DNA from: Clostridiales bacterium
Lineage (GTDB): Bacteria > Bacillota_A > Clostridia > Christensenellales > Christensenellaceae
NCBI GenBank assembly: GCA_003149735.1
Contig: QANA01000032.1
Coordinates: 1-12,262 of the forward strand
Direction: 5' to 3'
Length of the DNA: 12,262 nucleotides
Position 1 is the stretch's first letter; the number at the start of each line of letters is the position of its first letter. Positions 4,714-12,262 of the stretch are shown here, in pieces. The notes beneath the pieces were generated by a model. The model was not told the DNA's origin, ran no database searches, and saw nothing but the letters and a program-made list of their open reading frames with translations. The position numbers and the translations under genes were made by a program.

Positions 4714-5145
4714 ATGCTGATTGGTGAATATTCGCATAGTATTGATGCGAAGGGGAGAGTATTTATCCCTGCAAAGTTCCGGGAGGAACTCGGAGAAAAT
4801 TTTATTGTGACAAGAGGCACTGAAGAGTGTCTGTTTGTGTTTTCTCCGGAAGCATGGAAAGAATTCGCCGGTAAGCTGCAGCATATTCCGGTAACGGATG
4901 TGGAAGCACAAAAATTCCTGCGACTGCAATTTGCTTCTGCGATGGATTGTACTCCAGATAAGCAAGGGCGGATTCTTCTGCCGAGCAGATTGAGAGAGCA
5001 TGCAAAATTGGAAAAGGAAGTAGTAGCAATTGGAGTGATGAGCCGGGTAGAGCTTTGGTCCAAAGAAGGCTGGGAAAAATATAACTCCTATGGATCTGAA
5101 GAATATGAAACGGCTTTAAGAAAACTTTCGGAGTTAGGTATATGA
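4714..5145 (+). CDS. mraZ: Transcriptional regulator MraZ
   Basis: MraZ is the DNA-binding regulator at the head of the division and cell wall cluster. It assembles into rings of SpoVT/AbrB-fold domains and controls its own operon. Both tandem half-domains are clear, each with the D-x-x-G-R signature: DAKGR (residues 11-15) followed by [10 protein letters not shown], and DKQGR (82-86) followed by [11 protein letters not shown]. The full length is 143 residues, as usual. I place the start at ATG 4714, giving the family-typical [11 protein letters not shown] opening, with GAGGA (4704-4708) 5 nt upstream. A GTG at 4702 would add four residues but would swallow this ribosome site. The stop overlaps the rsmH start (ATGA), implying translational coupling. 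The decamer repeats just upstream are the likely operator. Identification is secure. Confidence 0.96.
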   Translation: MLIGEYSHSIDAKGRVFIPAKFREELGENFIVTRGTEECLFVFSPEAWKEFAGKLQHIPVTDVEAQKFLRLQFASAMDCTPDKQGRILLPSRLREHAKLEKEVVAIGVMSRVELWSKEGWEKYNSYGSEEYETALRKLSELGI

Positions 5146-6080
5146 GCGCAGAATTTACCCATACAACCGTGCTGTTGGAAGAAACGGTTGCACAACTTCC
5201 ACTGAAGACCGGAAAAATTTTTGTAGATGGCACCATGGGCGGCGGCGGGCATAGTGAGAGAATCTTGCAGTGCTCACAAGCCAAGCTGATTGCTGTTGAT
5301 AAAGATGATCAGGCTTTTGGATATGCAAAAAAACGTCTGGAGGCATATGGCAACAGAGTTGTTTTTGTAAAAAACGATTTTAAAGAAATAAAGAAAATAT
5401 TAGAGCAGTTGAATATAACGCAAATCGATGGAATGGTATTGGATTTAGGCGTTTCTTCCTTTCAGTTGGATGATGCAGAGCGTGGGTTTTCCTATATGAA
5501 AGATGCGCCAATCGATATGCGTATGGATCGCAGTGCTGCATTTTCGGCTTATGATGTTGTGAATGGTTATGATAAGCAGGAGCTGCAGAAAATTATCTAT
5601 GAATACGGTGAAGAAAAATTTGGAGGCCGTATTGCAGAGGCAATTATCCGTAATCGCCCGATCAAAACAACTTTGCAGTTGGCAGATATTATCAAGCAGG
5701 TAATCCCGGCTTCTCATCGGAGGACAGGCCCGCATCCGGCCAAGCGGACATTTCAGGCATTGCGCATTGAAGTGAATAATGAACTGGGCATATTGCAGCA
5801 GACAATTGAAGATATTATCGACGTTCTGGCTCCGGGCGGCGTCGTTTCGATTATTACCTTCCATTCATTGGAAGATAGAATTGTAAAAAATACTTTTCGT
5901 ACGGCGGAACATCCATGTACTTGCCCGCCTGAATTTCCACAGTGCATTTGCGGGAAAAAATCTAAGGGGAAAGTGTTGACCAGAAAACCGATATTACCTT
6001 CAGAGAGAGAAGTGGAATTAAATCCCAGGGCTCGCAGTGCAAAACTCAGAGCATTTCAAAAGACGAATTTAACAGATTAA
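5142..6080 (+). CDS. rsmH: 16S rRNA (cytosine(1402)-N(4))-methyltransferase RsmH (MraW)
   Basis: RsmH uses S-adenosylmethionine to methylate N4 of cytosine 1402 in the ribosomal P site, tuning start-codon choice and decoding. The 312 residues are the normal length. Visible landmarks are [10 protein letters not shown] near the N-terminus, the SAM-binding loop [10 protein letters not shown] (29-38), [18 protein letters not shown] (101-118), the [15 protein letters not shown] block (198-212), [10 protein letters not shown] (240-249) and the C-terminal [13 protein letters not shown] small cysteine cluster, [13 protein letters not shown] (259-271), matches the variable C-terminal insert of the family. 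It overlaps mraZ by 4 nt and is followed after 17 nt by ftsL, so all three are one operon. The start is set by the ATGA overlap. Identification is secure. Confidence 0.97.
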   Translation: MSAEFTHTTVLLEETVAQLPLKTGKIFVDGTMGGGGHSERILQCSQAKLIAVDKDDQAFGYAKKRLEAYGNRVVFVKNDFKEIKKILEQLNITQIDGMVLDLGVSSFQLDDAERGFSYMKDAPIDMRMDRSAAFSAYDVVNGYDKQELQKIIYEYGEEKFGGRIAEAIIRNRPIKTTLQLADIIKQVIPASHRRTGPHPAKRTFQALRIEVNNELGILQQTIEDIIDVLAPGGVVSIITFHSLEDRIVKNTFRTAEHPCTCPPEFPQCICGKKSKGKVLTRKPILPSEREVELNPRARSAKLRAFQKTNLTD

Positions 6081-6097
6081 TCGATATAGGGGGAACA

Positions 6098-6622
6098 ATG
6101 GAAGCATTACATAAATCGTATCGCGAGTATCAGCGTGGAACAGCTGCACCCAAGAGGGCGCCGCGTCCTACGCAACCTGAAAGACAACGCAGAAGAGCAC
6201 CTGCGCCAAAATCATATCGGAAAGTGCAGATCAGCTATAAAATGCATCCATTGATGTTGGCAAAACGCGATAGAGCGGTACATTTTTGCGTTACCGTAGC
6301 AATAATTTTTGTGATGTTGGTAGCTGTTGTTGCAGGTAACGCCATCAGCGCAAAAATAAATTTGGAAAATCTCAGTATTCAGACGAATATAGATAATCTG
6401 GAGAAACAAATCGACAAGCTGAATCTTTCCATTTCCACAGAATGTGATATTCAAAAAGTTGCGCAAGTTGCTGAAAATGAGCTTTCTATGGGATTCCCTG
6501 ACGATGCTCAGGTATATTATATAGAATTTGAAGAACAACAGGATGCTCAACAACAGGCTGCTGAGCCAGGTCCCAATATCTTTCAGCGCATACAGGAGTG
6601 GATCTTAGAAATAGTCGGTTGA
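6098..6622 (+). CDS. ftsL: Cell division protein FtsL-like
   Basis: FtsL is a bitopic divisome protein that, with DivIC/FtsB and DivIB/FtsQ, activates the septal peptidoglycan machinery. The architecture fits. Residues 1-58 form a basic, Pro/Arg-rich cytoplasmic tail (RPTQPERQRRRAPAPKSYRK). Residues about 61-84 form one membrane helix (VHFCVTVAIIFVMLVAVVAG). A short extracytoplasmic coiled coil follows at about 87-115 (LENLSIQTNIDNLEKQIDKL), then VAENELSMGFPDDAQVYYIE, resembling the ELGM-P-Q-V ending of the FtsL/DivIC family. At 174 residues it is longer than B. subtilis FtsL (117), the extra length being the basic tail and a Gln-rich C-terminus. AGGGGGA precedes the ATG. FtsL evolves fast, so the name rests largely on its position between rsmH and the penicillin-binding protein. 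Confidence 0.85.
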   Translation: MEALHKSYREYQRGTAAPKRAPRPTQPERQRRRAPAPKSYRKVQISYKMHPLMLAKRDRAVHFCVTVAIIFVMLVAVVAGNAISAKINLENLSIQTNIDNLEKQIDKLNLSISTECDIQKVAQVAENELSMGFPDDAQVYYIEFEEQQDAQQQAAEPGPNIFQRIQEWILEIVG

Positions 6623-6633
6623 GTATATTACCC

Positions 6634-6650
6634 GGAGGTAGAATTTCTTG
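6634..6650 (+). promoter_or_regulatory. Ribosome site fixing a TTG start
   Basis: A consensus GGAGGT (6634-6639) lies 8 nt before TTG 6648. No ATG or GTG at suitable spacing exists, and the frame yields a proper cytoplasmic tail and membrane anchor from this codon, so translation of the penicillin-binding protein starts at TTG. Confidence 0.8.
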
Positions 6651-8735
6651 ATCGAACCCAGAAGAGAGAATAAAACCAGACTGCGTTGGCTATATGCTAT
6701 TGTAATGGTCGCTTTGTTTATCTGTGTGGCGCGTCTAGTACAATTGATGATCTTTCAGGCAGGAGAGATCCAAGATAAAGTAGAACAGCAGTGGACGCGG
6801 GAAGTTTCCGTTTCTCCATTGCGTGGAGCAATTAAAGATAAAAACGGAGAAATACTCGCGGCAAGCACGACGTCGCAGAGTGTTTTGTTGTATCCAAAAG
6901 ATATTAAAGATGCCGGCGAAGTTGCGGATTTATTGGCTCCTATTCTGGATATGGATCGCCAGAAAATTTATGAAGTAGCAAGTGATAAATCGAAAGTGGA
7001 AGCCTGGTTGAAACGGCATATCAGTGATGAGCAGGTGGAGCAAATTCGGGCACTTAATTTGAAAGGGGTCGGCTTCTTTTCGGATACCAAGCGTGTGTAT
7101 CCTTATGGAAGCTTTCTTTCGCAGGTGCTGGGGTATACCAGCTCGGATGGCTCCGGGCAGGAAGGCTTGGAAAAGGCGTATAATAAATATCTGGCAGGAT
7201 ATCCCGGTACAATTCTGACGCAGGTTGATGCGGAAGGGCGTACGTTAGAAGGCAGTGAACAAACCTATATTGATGCACAGGATGGGTATAATATTGTATT
7301 GACCATTGACGCGGTGATACAAAGCTTTGCAGAAAATGCCGCGAAGGAAGCGTTGGAAGTCAATCAGGCGAAGAGCGTTTGCGCTATAGTGATGAACCCC
7401 AAGACCTGCGAAATATTGGCAATGGCTAATTATCCGGAGGCAGATCTTAATAATCTGGATCGTTCGGACTTGAGTGCACTGGCGGAAATTTCCAGAAATA
7501 CAGCTGTGACAGACGCATTTGAGCCAGGTTCCATTTTTAAAATTATTACAATGGCTGCTGCAATTGACAGCGGAAATGCGTCTCTTACGACTTCTTATCA
7601 TTGTAATGGATACAAATTGGTAAGTGGAGAAAAAATCAAATGTTGGCGCTCATATAATCCGCATGGAACGCAGTCACTGACGGAAGCAGCGGAGAATTCC
7701 TGTAACCCGGCTTTTATGGAAATGGCTTTGACCATGGGAACCGAAAAGTTCTATGAATATATTTATAAATTTGGTTTTGGCAGCACTACCGGCATCGATT
7801 ATTCTGCTGATGGTGCGGGAATTATCCGCGCTGCCAAATATGTAAAAGACGTGGATTTGGCGCGCATTGGATTTGGGCAAAGCATTGCAGTAACACCTTT
7901 ACAGATGATTACTGCCGCATCGGCTGCAATCAACGGCGGTGTTCGTTATACGCCACGCCTGGTTTCTCACACAGAAGATAGTAAAGGAAATATTATAGAA
8001 ACATTTGGAAATGAGGAAGGCGTTCGTGTCATCTCTGAGGAAACTTCAGCAATCGTGCGTCAGATTTTGCAGAGTGTAGTAGATAACGGCAGCGGTAAAA
8101 ATGCACAAATAGAAGGTTATGCCGTAGGTGGGAAAACGGGAACTGCACAGATGTACGAAAACGGAGCGATTGTACAGGGGAAAAATATTTCTTCCTTTAT
8201 TGGGTTTGCACCGGCAGAGGATCCGCAATATATAGTGTTGTTTATTGTGCGTGAGCCGGATGTATCCGTGACTTTTGGCAGCGTAGTGGCCGCGCCATAT
8301 GCGAAGGATATTTTGGAAAAATGCCTGAAATATGATGGTGTACAGCCTACTAAGCAAACAAATGAACTGGTGGAAGTACCCGGAATCATCGGAATGAGTG
8401 AAGAAGAGGCAGAAAATGCCCTGAAAGAAGTTGGCTTAAAATTACATATGAACGGAAGCGGGGCTATTGTTGCACAATCGCCTGTACAAGGAAGCAAAGT
8501 AGCAAGAGATACGGCAGTGGATGCGTACAGTGCACAAAACATTGCGGAAGAGGATTGGGTGGAAGTGCCGAATGTCTGCGGGATGAGCTTATATCAGGCG
8601 TTTATGAAACTGGAAGAAGTTGGTTTGGAACTGCAGGTAGAAGGAGATACCGAATCAGAAAAAGTGGCAACGCAAAAGCCTGCGGCGGGAAGCAAAGTTG
8701 TTTATGGGGATACGGTAATTGTAAAGTGCAATTGA
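6648..8735 (+). CDS. Class B penicillin-binding protein (FtsI/PBP2B/SpoVD type) with two PASTA domains
   Basis: This is the septal (or spore cortex) DD-transpeptidase that crosslinks peptidoglycan outside the membrane, working with a SEDS glycosyltransferase. A basic N-terminus precedes one membrane anchor at about residues 13-36. The PBP dimerisation domain follows (VSPLRGAIKDKNGEILA at about 55-71). The transpeptidase domain carries the three active-site motifs: SIFK (Ser295, Lys298), SCN (351-353) and KTGT (496-499). Two PASTA domains end the protein, at about 574-628 and 637-694, each beginning VEVP. Length is 695 residues. B. subtilis PBP2B has two PASTA domains and SpoVD one, so domain count favours PBP2B/FtsI, but only one such gene is present here and it could serve either role. 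I leave the symbol blank for that reason. It lies 25 nt after ftsL and 13 nt before murE. Confidence 0.95.
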   Translation: MIEPRRENKTRLRWLYAIVMVALFICVARLVQLMIFQAGEIQDKVEQQWTREVSVSPLRGAIKDKNGEILAASTTSQSVLLYPKDIKDAGEVADLLAPILDMDRQKIYEVASDKSKVEAWLKRHISDEQVEQIRALNLKGVGFFSDTKRVYPYGSFLSQVLGYTSSDGSGQEGLEKAYNKYLAGYPGTILTQVDAEGRTLEGSEQTYIDAQDGYNIVLTIDAVIQSFAENAAKEALEVNQAKSVCAIVMNPKTCEILAMANYPEADLNNLDRSDLSALAEISRNTAVTDAFEPGSIFKIITMAAAIDSGNASLTTSYHCNGYKLVSGEKIKCWRSYNPHGTQSLTEAAENSCNPAFMEMALTMGTEKFYEYIYKFGFGSTTGIDYSADGAGIIRAAKYVKDVDLARIGFGQSIAVTPLQMITAASAAINGGVRYTPRLVSHTEDSKGNIIETFGNEEGVRVISEETSAIVRQILQSVVDNGSGKNAQIEGYAVGGKTGTAQMYENGAIVQGKNISSFIGFAPAEDPQYIVLFIVREPDVSVTFGSVVAAPYAKDILEKCLKYDGVQPTKQTNELVEVPGIIGMSEEEAENALKEVGLKLHMNGSGAIVAQSPVQGSKVARDTAVDAYSAQNIAEEDWVEVPNVCGMSLYQAFMKLEEVGLELQVEGDTESEKVATQKPAAGSKVVYGDTVIVKCN

Positions 8736-8748
8736 CGGGAGAAGACAG

Positions 8749-10194
8749 ATGAAATTAAAGGAATTGCTGAAGAATATCGATTGTCAGGTCGTTGGAGAAG
8801 CAGAGATTGAAATCACGGGTATCGCCTATGATTCCAGAGAAGTGCAAGAGGGAAATCTGTTTTTCTGCATACAGGGGTTTAGTTCTGATGGCCATAATTA
8901 TGCTCCTAAAGCCGTAGAAGCAGGAGCGGTATGTCTGGTAGTCAGCCGTCAATTGGAGTTGGATGTAACGCAGATCATTGTGGAAGCGGGATCGGATCGC
9001 AAGGCCATGTCGCAGATTGCAGCAGCTTATTACGGGAAGCCTGCTCAAAAATTGTGCATGATAGGGGTGACAGGGACTAGTGGTAAAACTTCCACGACGT
9101 ATATGCTGAAGAGCATTTTGGAAAAAGCTGGCCGAAAAGTAGGATTGATTGGTACAGTCCATACTGTAATTGGGGAAAAAGAGATTCCGGCAGAGAGAAC
9201 CACCCCTGAATCGCCGGATTTGCAGAAAATATTGGCTGAAATGGTGGAAGCAGGATTGGATACTGTGGTAATGGAAGTTTCTTCACATTCGCTGTATCTG
9301 GATCGCGTTTATGGAATTGAGTTTGCAGGTGGTATATTTACCAATCTTTCGCAGGATCATTTGGATTTCCATAAGGATTTTGAGCATTATTTTCTGGCGA
9401 AAGCGTTGTTATTTGAAAATTGTCAACGAGCGGCAGTTAATGCAGATGATCCCTATGGCAGACGTTTGCCTGTGTATGCCAAAGGAGAAGTAAGCACTTT
9501 TGGTCTAAATCCACAGGCAGATATTTGCGCAGAAGAGATTTGCCTGCATACGGATCACAGTACATTTGTGCTGCGGGCCGGAGATGAATCAATACCGATT
9601 TGCCTGGGAATGCCGGGAGAATTTATGATATATAATGCCTTGGGAGCGTTTACGATTTGTTCCATGCTGGGAATAGAGCCTGAAGTGATCAAGGAAGGAT
9701 TGGAATCGGTATATTATATTCCCGGCAGGGTAGAAAATCTGGATACGCGCGGCGGCGATTTCAGCATTGTGCTGGACTATTGCCATAAGCCGGAAGCATT
9801 GGAAAGCGTATTGAAGATGATTAAAGGGTATGCCAAAGGCAGAGTTGTATGTATTTTTGGCTGTGGTGGAAATCGAGATACCACGAAGCGACCGATAATG
9901 GGAAATATTGCAGAAAATATTGCAGATTTTTGTATTGTCACTTCGGATAATCCCCGTTTTGAGGATCCGTATGCTATAATAGAAGGGATTACGGCGGGAA
10001 TGAAGAAGGACAACCATATTGTGGTGGAAGACAGGCGCGCTGCTATCCGATATGCCATTGAGCATGTGCAGCCGGGTGACGTGATTCTGTTGGCAGGCAA
10101 AGGCCATGAAGACTATCAGGAAATCAAAGGGGTACACTATCCTTTTGATGAAAAAGTTGTGGTTGGCGAAATTCTGGACGAACTCGGAAGATAA
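8749..10194 (+). CDS. murE: UDP-MurNAc-L-Ala-D-Glu:meso-diaminopimelate ligase MurE
   Basis: MurE is a cytoplasmic ATP-dependent ligase that adds the third stem-peptide residue to UDP-MurNAc-L-Ala-D-Glu. Visible are the N-terminal GIAYDSREVQEGNLFFCIQG segment, the P-loop GTSGKTST (109-116) and ERTTPESPDLQ. The central block GGIFTNLSQDHLDFH is followed by Lys218, the expected carbamylated lysine, in FLAKALLF. GCGGNRD-TKRPIMG and GKGHEDYQ (450-457) complete the C-terminal domain. DNPR (400-403) is the specificity signature of meso-diaminopimelate enzymes, so the wall is probably DAP-type. The loop usually written DYAHTPDAL reads DYCHKPEAL (343-351), a variant. At 481 residues length is normal. 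GGGAGAAG precedes the ATG 13 nt after the penicillin-binding protein stop. A terminator-like hairpin follows 15 nt after its stop. Identification is secure. Confidence 0.96.
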   Translation: MKLKELLKNIDCQVVGEAEIEITGIAYDSREVQEGNLFFCIQGFSSDGHNYAPKAVEAGAVCLVVSRQLELDVTQIIVEAGSDRKAMSQIAAAYYGKPAQKLCMIGVTGTSGKTSTTYMLKSILEKAGRKVGLIGTVHTVIGEKEIPAERTTPESPDLQKILAEMVEAGLDTVVMEVSSHSLYLDRVYGIEFAGGIFTNLSQDHLDFHKDFEHYFLAKALLFENCQRAAVNADDPYGRRLPVYAKGEVSTFGLNPQADICAEEICLHTDHSTFVLRAGDESIPICLGMPGEFMIYNALGAFTICSMLGIEPEVIKEGLESVYYIPGRVENLDTRGGDFSIVLDYCHKPEALESVLKMIKGYAKGRVVCIFGCGGNRDTTKRPIMGNIAENIADFCIVTSDNPRFEDPYAIIEGITAGMKKDNHIVVEDRRAAIRYAIEHVQPGDVILLAGKGHEDYQEIKGVHYPFDEKVVVGEILDELGR

Positions 10195-10209
10195 TAGGAA
10201 AAACTGCTG

Positions 10210-10252
10210 ATAAGCGCGCCGTGAATCAGAGAATAAAGGCGCGCTTATTTTT
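10210..10252 (+). terminator. Terminator-like hairpin inside the operon, between murE and mraY
   Basis: ATAAGCGCGCC (10210-10220) and GGCGCGCTTAT (10238-10248) pair perfectly over 11 bp around a 17-nt loop, and five T residues end at 10252. The stem is very GC-rich. It lies between two genes that should be cotranscribed, and I see no promoter between it and mraY. It may reduce downstream expression, stabilise the upstream mRNA 3' end, or be regulated by antitermination. Confidence 0.7.
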
Positions 10253-10270
10253 GCGGAAAGAGGAATAAAG

Positions 10271-11236
10271 ATGCAGACTTTGATTTTAGCGATTCTTTTG
10301 TCGTTTTTGGTTTCCCTTGGGCTTGGGCATATCGCCATCCCTTTATTGCACCGGCTGAAATTTGGGCAACCGATTCGTGAAGATGGCCCCAAGACACATT
10401 TGAAAAAGAGCGGCACTCCAACCATGGGCGGTATTTTTATGGCTCTGGCCATGATTGTTGTTGCGCTGATTTTTATTGGGGAATGTGGGAGCTATTTGTG
10501 GGCAGCCGTTCTTGGCAGTATTGCTTTTTCAATTATCGGATTGATTGATGATATGAAAAAAGTGCTGGAACATAATTCTAAAGGATTGCGTGCCTGGCAG
10601 AAGATTGTATTACAACTTTTTTTCGGGATGTTGGTAGCGATTTATGCGTACTATAATCCGCAAATCGGTTCGGAGTTATATATTCCTTTTTGGGGGCAAA
10701 CACTGGATTTTGGAATATGGTATATCCCGTTTTGTGTGATTTTCATGATTGCACTTACGAATAGCGTAAATCTGACGGATGGATTGGATGGATTGGCTGG
10801 TAGTGTAACAGTGGTTGATGCGGCCGCATTTGCTTTGATTTTCCTGGCAGCCGAGGCATCTGTTTTGCAAAAAGACGCCATGATTTTTGCGGGAATTTTA
10901 GTGGGTGCTGTAATGGGATTTTTACGCTATAATACGTATCCCGCACGGGTGATGATGGGCGATGTGGGTTCGTTTTTACTGGGCGGTGCACTTTCTATGC
11001 TGGCAATTTTTTCAAAGCTGCAATTGATGGTCCCGATTATGGGAGTCATGTTTATGTTATCCAGCATTTCCTGTATTTTGCAGGTGGGCAGCTATAAGCT
11101 GCGCAAGAAACGGATTTTTAAAATGGCACCCCTGCATCATCATTTTGAATTGTTAGGCGTTCATGAGACTAAAATTGTCTCTGTTTATACATTGATTACA
11201 GTGGCTGCCTGTTTGCTGGCAATGCTGTTAATCTGA
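10271..11236 (+). CDS. mraY: Phospho-N-acetylmuramoyl-pentapeptide transferase MraY
   Basis: MraY is the polytopic membrane enzyme that transfers phospho-MurNAc-pentapeptide from UDP to undecaprenyl phosphate, making lipid I. The 321 residues show about ten hydrophobic helices and all family signatures: REDGPKTHLKKSGTPTMGG (36-54), LIDDMKK (91-97) with the conserved Asp pair, NSVNLTDGLDGLAG (164-177), MMGDVGSFLLGGAL (228-241) with the third catalytic Asp, and PLHHHFE (287-293). The length matches Bacillus MraY (about 324). GAGGA precedes the ATG. It lies 76 nt after murE, the widest gap in this operon, filled by the hairpin, and 19 nt before murD. No murF lies between murE and mraY. Identification is secure. 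Confidence 0.97.
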   Translation: MQTLILAILLSFLVSLGLGHIAIPLLHRLKFGQPIREDGPKTHLKKSGTPTMGGIFMALAMIVVALIFIGECGSYLWAAVLGSIAFSIIGLIDDMKKVLEHNSKGLRAWQKIVLQLFFGMLVAIYAYYNPQIGSELYIPFWGQTLDFGIWYIPFCVIFMIALTNSVNLTDGLDGLAGSVTVVDAAAFALIFLAAEASVLQKDAMIFAGILVGAVMGFLRYNTYPARVMMGDVGSFLLGGALSMLAIFSKLQLMVPIMGVMFMLSSISCILQVGSYKLRKKRIFKMAPLHHHFELLGVHETKIVSVYTLITVAACLLAMLLI

Positions 11237-11255
11237 TTGCAAAGGAGAATAAATT

Positions 11256-12262
11256 ATGGATTACACCGGAAAAAAGGTGTTGATAGTTGGAATGGCAAAA
11301 AGCGGTGTTTCAGCTGCAAAATTGCTGCGTCACATGGGTGCGCAGATAGCGTTGTATGATAGAAAAAGCAAAGAAAATTTTGCAGAGCATACAGAAATCA
11401 CAGAGCTGCTGCAACAGGGAGCTGTTGATTTTTTAGGCGCAGAGCCGGAACAGGCAGAAGCCCGGGCAGAGATTTTGATTTTGAGCCCCGGAGTGCCAGT
11501 CAAGCAGACTTTTATCCAACAGGCGATGCAAAGCGGGAAAAAAGTAATTTCAGAAATCGAATTGGGATATGAAATAGCAAAAGCAGAGTTTGTAGGCATT
11601 GGTGGCACCAATGGAAAAACAACAACCACTGCTCTGACCGGAGAAATTTTTAAAAACTCCGGGCGGACTACTTACGTATTGGGCAATATCGGGTTGCCGA
11701 TCTGTGAACATGCTGCAGATACGAAAGCCGGAGATACCATTGTGGCAGAAATAGCAGCGCTGCAATTGGAGACAATCAAAACCTTCCGCCCTCGCGCATT
11801 TGCATTGCTGAATATTACGGAGGATCATCAGGATCGTTTTGGCACAATGGAATATTACACCCATTGTAAGATGAAGGCTTTTGAGAATCAGAAGCCGGAA
11901 GACTATGCGATTCTGAATCTGGATGATCCGATCACTTCGGCACAAAAAGATAAAATCCACTCGCATTTGCTGCTGTTTAGCAGAAAACAGGAGGTGGAAG
12001 AGGGCGCGTTTGTACGCGACGGGAAAATCGTGTTTCGTATGGCAGGCCAGGAGCAGGAAGTGTGTCCGGTGGACCAGATTCGAATTCCGGGAAATCATAA
12101 TCTGGAAAATGCATTGGCGGCGACTTGCCTGGCGATGTGCAGGGGTATAGCTGCTGAAACGGTAGCATATACTTTAAAGACATTCCCCGGTGTAGAACAT
12201 CGCATTGAATTTGTAAAGACAGTCAATGGTGTTGATTTCATCAATGATTCCAAGGGCACAAA
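11256..12262 (+). CDS. murD: UDP-N-acetylmuramoyl-L-alanine:D-glutamate ligase MurD (3' end cut)
   Basis: MurD is the cytoplasmic ATP-dependent ligase that adds D-glutamate to UDP-MurNAc-L-Ala. About 335 of the usual ~450 residues are present; the frame is open at the right edge. Visible are the N-terminal fold VLIVGMAKSGVSAAKLL, LILSPGVP (74-81), the P-loop GGTNGKTTT (116-124), GNIGLPI (143-149), NITEDHQDRFGTMEYY (186-201) with His191, Lys205 as the likely carbamylated lysine, LNLDDP, IPGNHNLENALAA (277-289) and GVEHRIEFV...NDSKGT at the edge. Two conserved stretches deviate: the usual E-x-SSFQLE reads EIAALQLE (165-172), and DHLDRHG reads DHQDRFG. AAAGGAGA lies about 7 nt before the ATG at 11256. 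Gene identity is secure despite these changes. Confidence 0.95.
   Translation, partial: MDYTGKKVLIVGMAKSGVSAAKLLRHMGAQIALYDRKSKENFAEHTEITELLQQGAVDFLGAEPEQAEARAEILILSPGVPVKQTFIQQAMQSGKKVISEIELGYEIAKAEFVGIGGTNGKTTTTALTGEIFKNSGRTTYVLGNIGLPICEHAADTKAGDTIVAEIAALQLETIKTFRPRAFALLNITEDHQDRFGTMEYYTHCKMKAFENQKPEDYAILNLDDPITSAQKDKIHSHLLLFSRKQEVEEGAFVRDGKIVFRMAGQEQEVCPVDQIRIPGNHNLENALAATCLAMCRGIAAETVAYTLKTFPGVEHRIEFVKTVNGVDFINDSKGT

Noticed and set aside
8555..8752. 65-residue frame within the second PASTA region
   Set aside because: It is out of phase within the penicillin-binding protein gene, whose PASTA sequence is clear.
9589..10452. Minus-strand 287-residue frame antisense to murE and mraY
   Set aside because: Long, but a shadow of two certain genes; no ribosome site or protein signature.
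1..12262. Horizontal transfer, phage, insertion sequence, defence system or CRISPR
   Set aside because: All genes but a few small ones are core housekeeping or division genes with uniform style; no transposase, integrase, terminal repeats or repeat-spacer pattern was seen.

Overview
The window reads as a low-to-medium GC Clostridia chromosome (Firmicutes). The evidence is strong GGAGG-type ribosome sites, sigma-A-like promoters, U-tract terminators, a Bacillus/Clostridium-style mraZ-rsmH-ftsL-pbp-murE-mraY-murD order, a meso-diaminopimelate-type MurE and a DUF3877-like protein. I cannot name the genus. I see no tRNA, rRNA, CRISPR array, insertion sequence or phage gene.

Left part (1-3960): small, mostly separate transcription units. 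The window opens inside mutM/fpg (DNA repair glycosylase). A minus-strand 87-codon gene for an unrecognised cysteine-containing protein follows. It is divergent from a cold-shock protein gene, and the two predicted promoters overlap at their -10 boxes. The cold-shock gene has a leader of about 115 nt that folds into a terminator-like hairpin. Next come a Sel1-repeat protein, a probable DUF3877 protein and a ketopantoate-reductase-family gene, with promoters and terminators between most of them. Between the reductase and a perfect 18-bp inverted repeat lies about 155 bp with only a doubtful short hydrophobic reading frame.

Middle (4013-4713): a minus-strand DivIVA-like coiled-coil gene is convergent with the reductase and divergent from the division cluster. 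The divergent gap carries a 12-bp palindrome, a 9-bp inverted repeat and, just before mraZ, four 10-nt units (4651-4690) that look like an MraZ operator.

Right part (4714-12262): the division and cell wall (dcw) cluster, all on the plus strand and tightly packed. It runs mraZ (regulator), rsmH (16S rRNA methyltransferase, 4-nt overlap with mraZ), ftsL (divisome membrane protein), one class B penicillin-binding protein with two PASTA domains and a TTG start, murE, mraY and murD (cut by the window end). MurD and MurE add the second and third stem-peptide residues to UDP-MurNAc, MraY moves the finished pentapeptide precursor onto the lipid carrier, and the FtsL-associated transpeptidase crosslinks septal wall. 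A strong terminator-like hairpin sits between murE and mraY, inside the otherwise continuous operon. There is no murF between murE and mraY and no second pbpB/spoVD paralogue.

Nothing here is clearly a new system. The points most worth a second look are the cold-shock leader with its overlapping divergent promoters, the mraZ repeat array, the hairpin inside the mur operon, the unrecognised small cysteine protein and the altered conserved motif in MurD.
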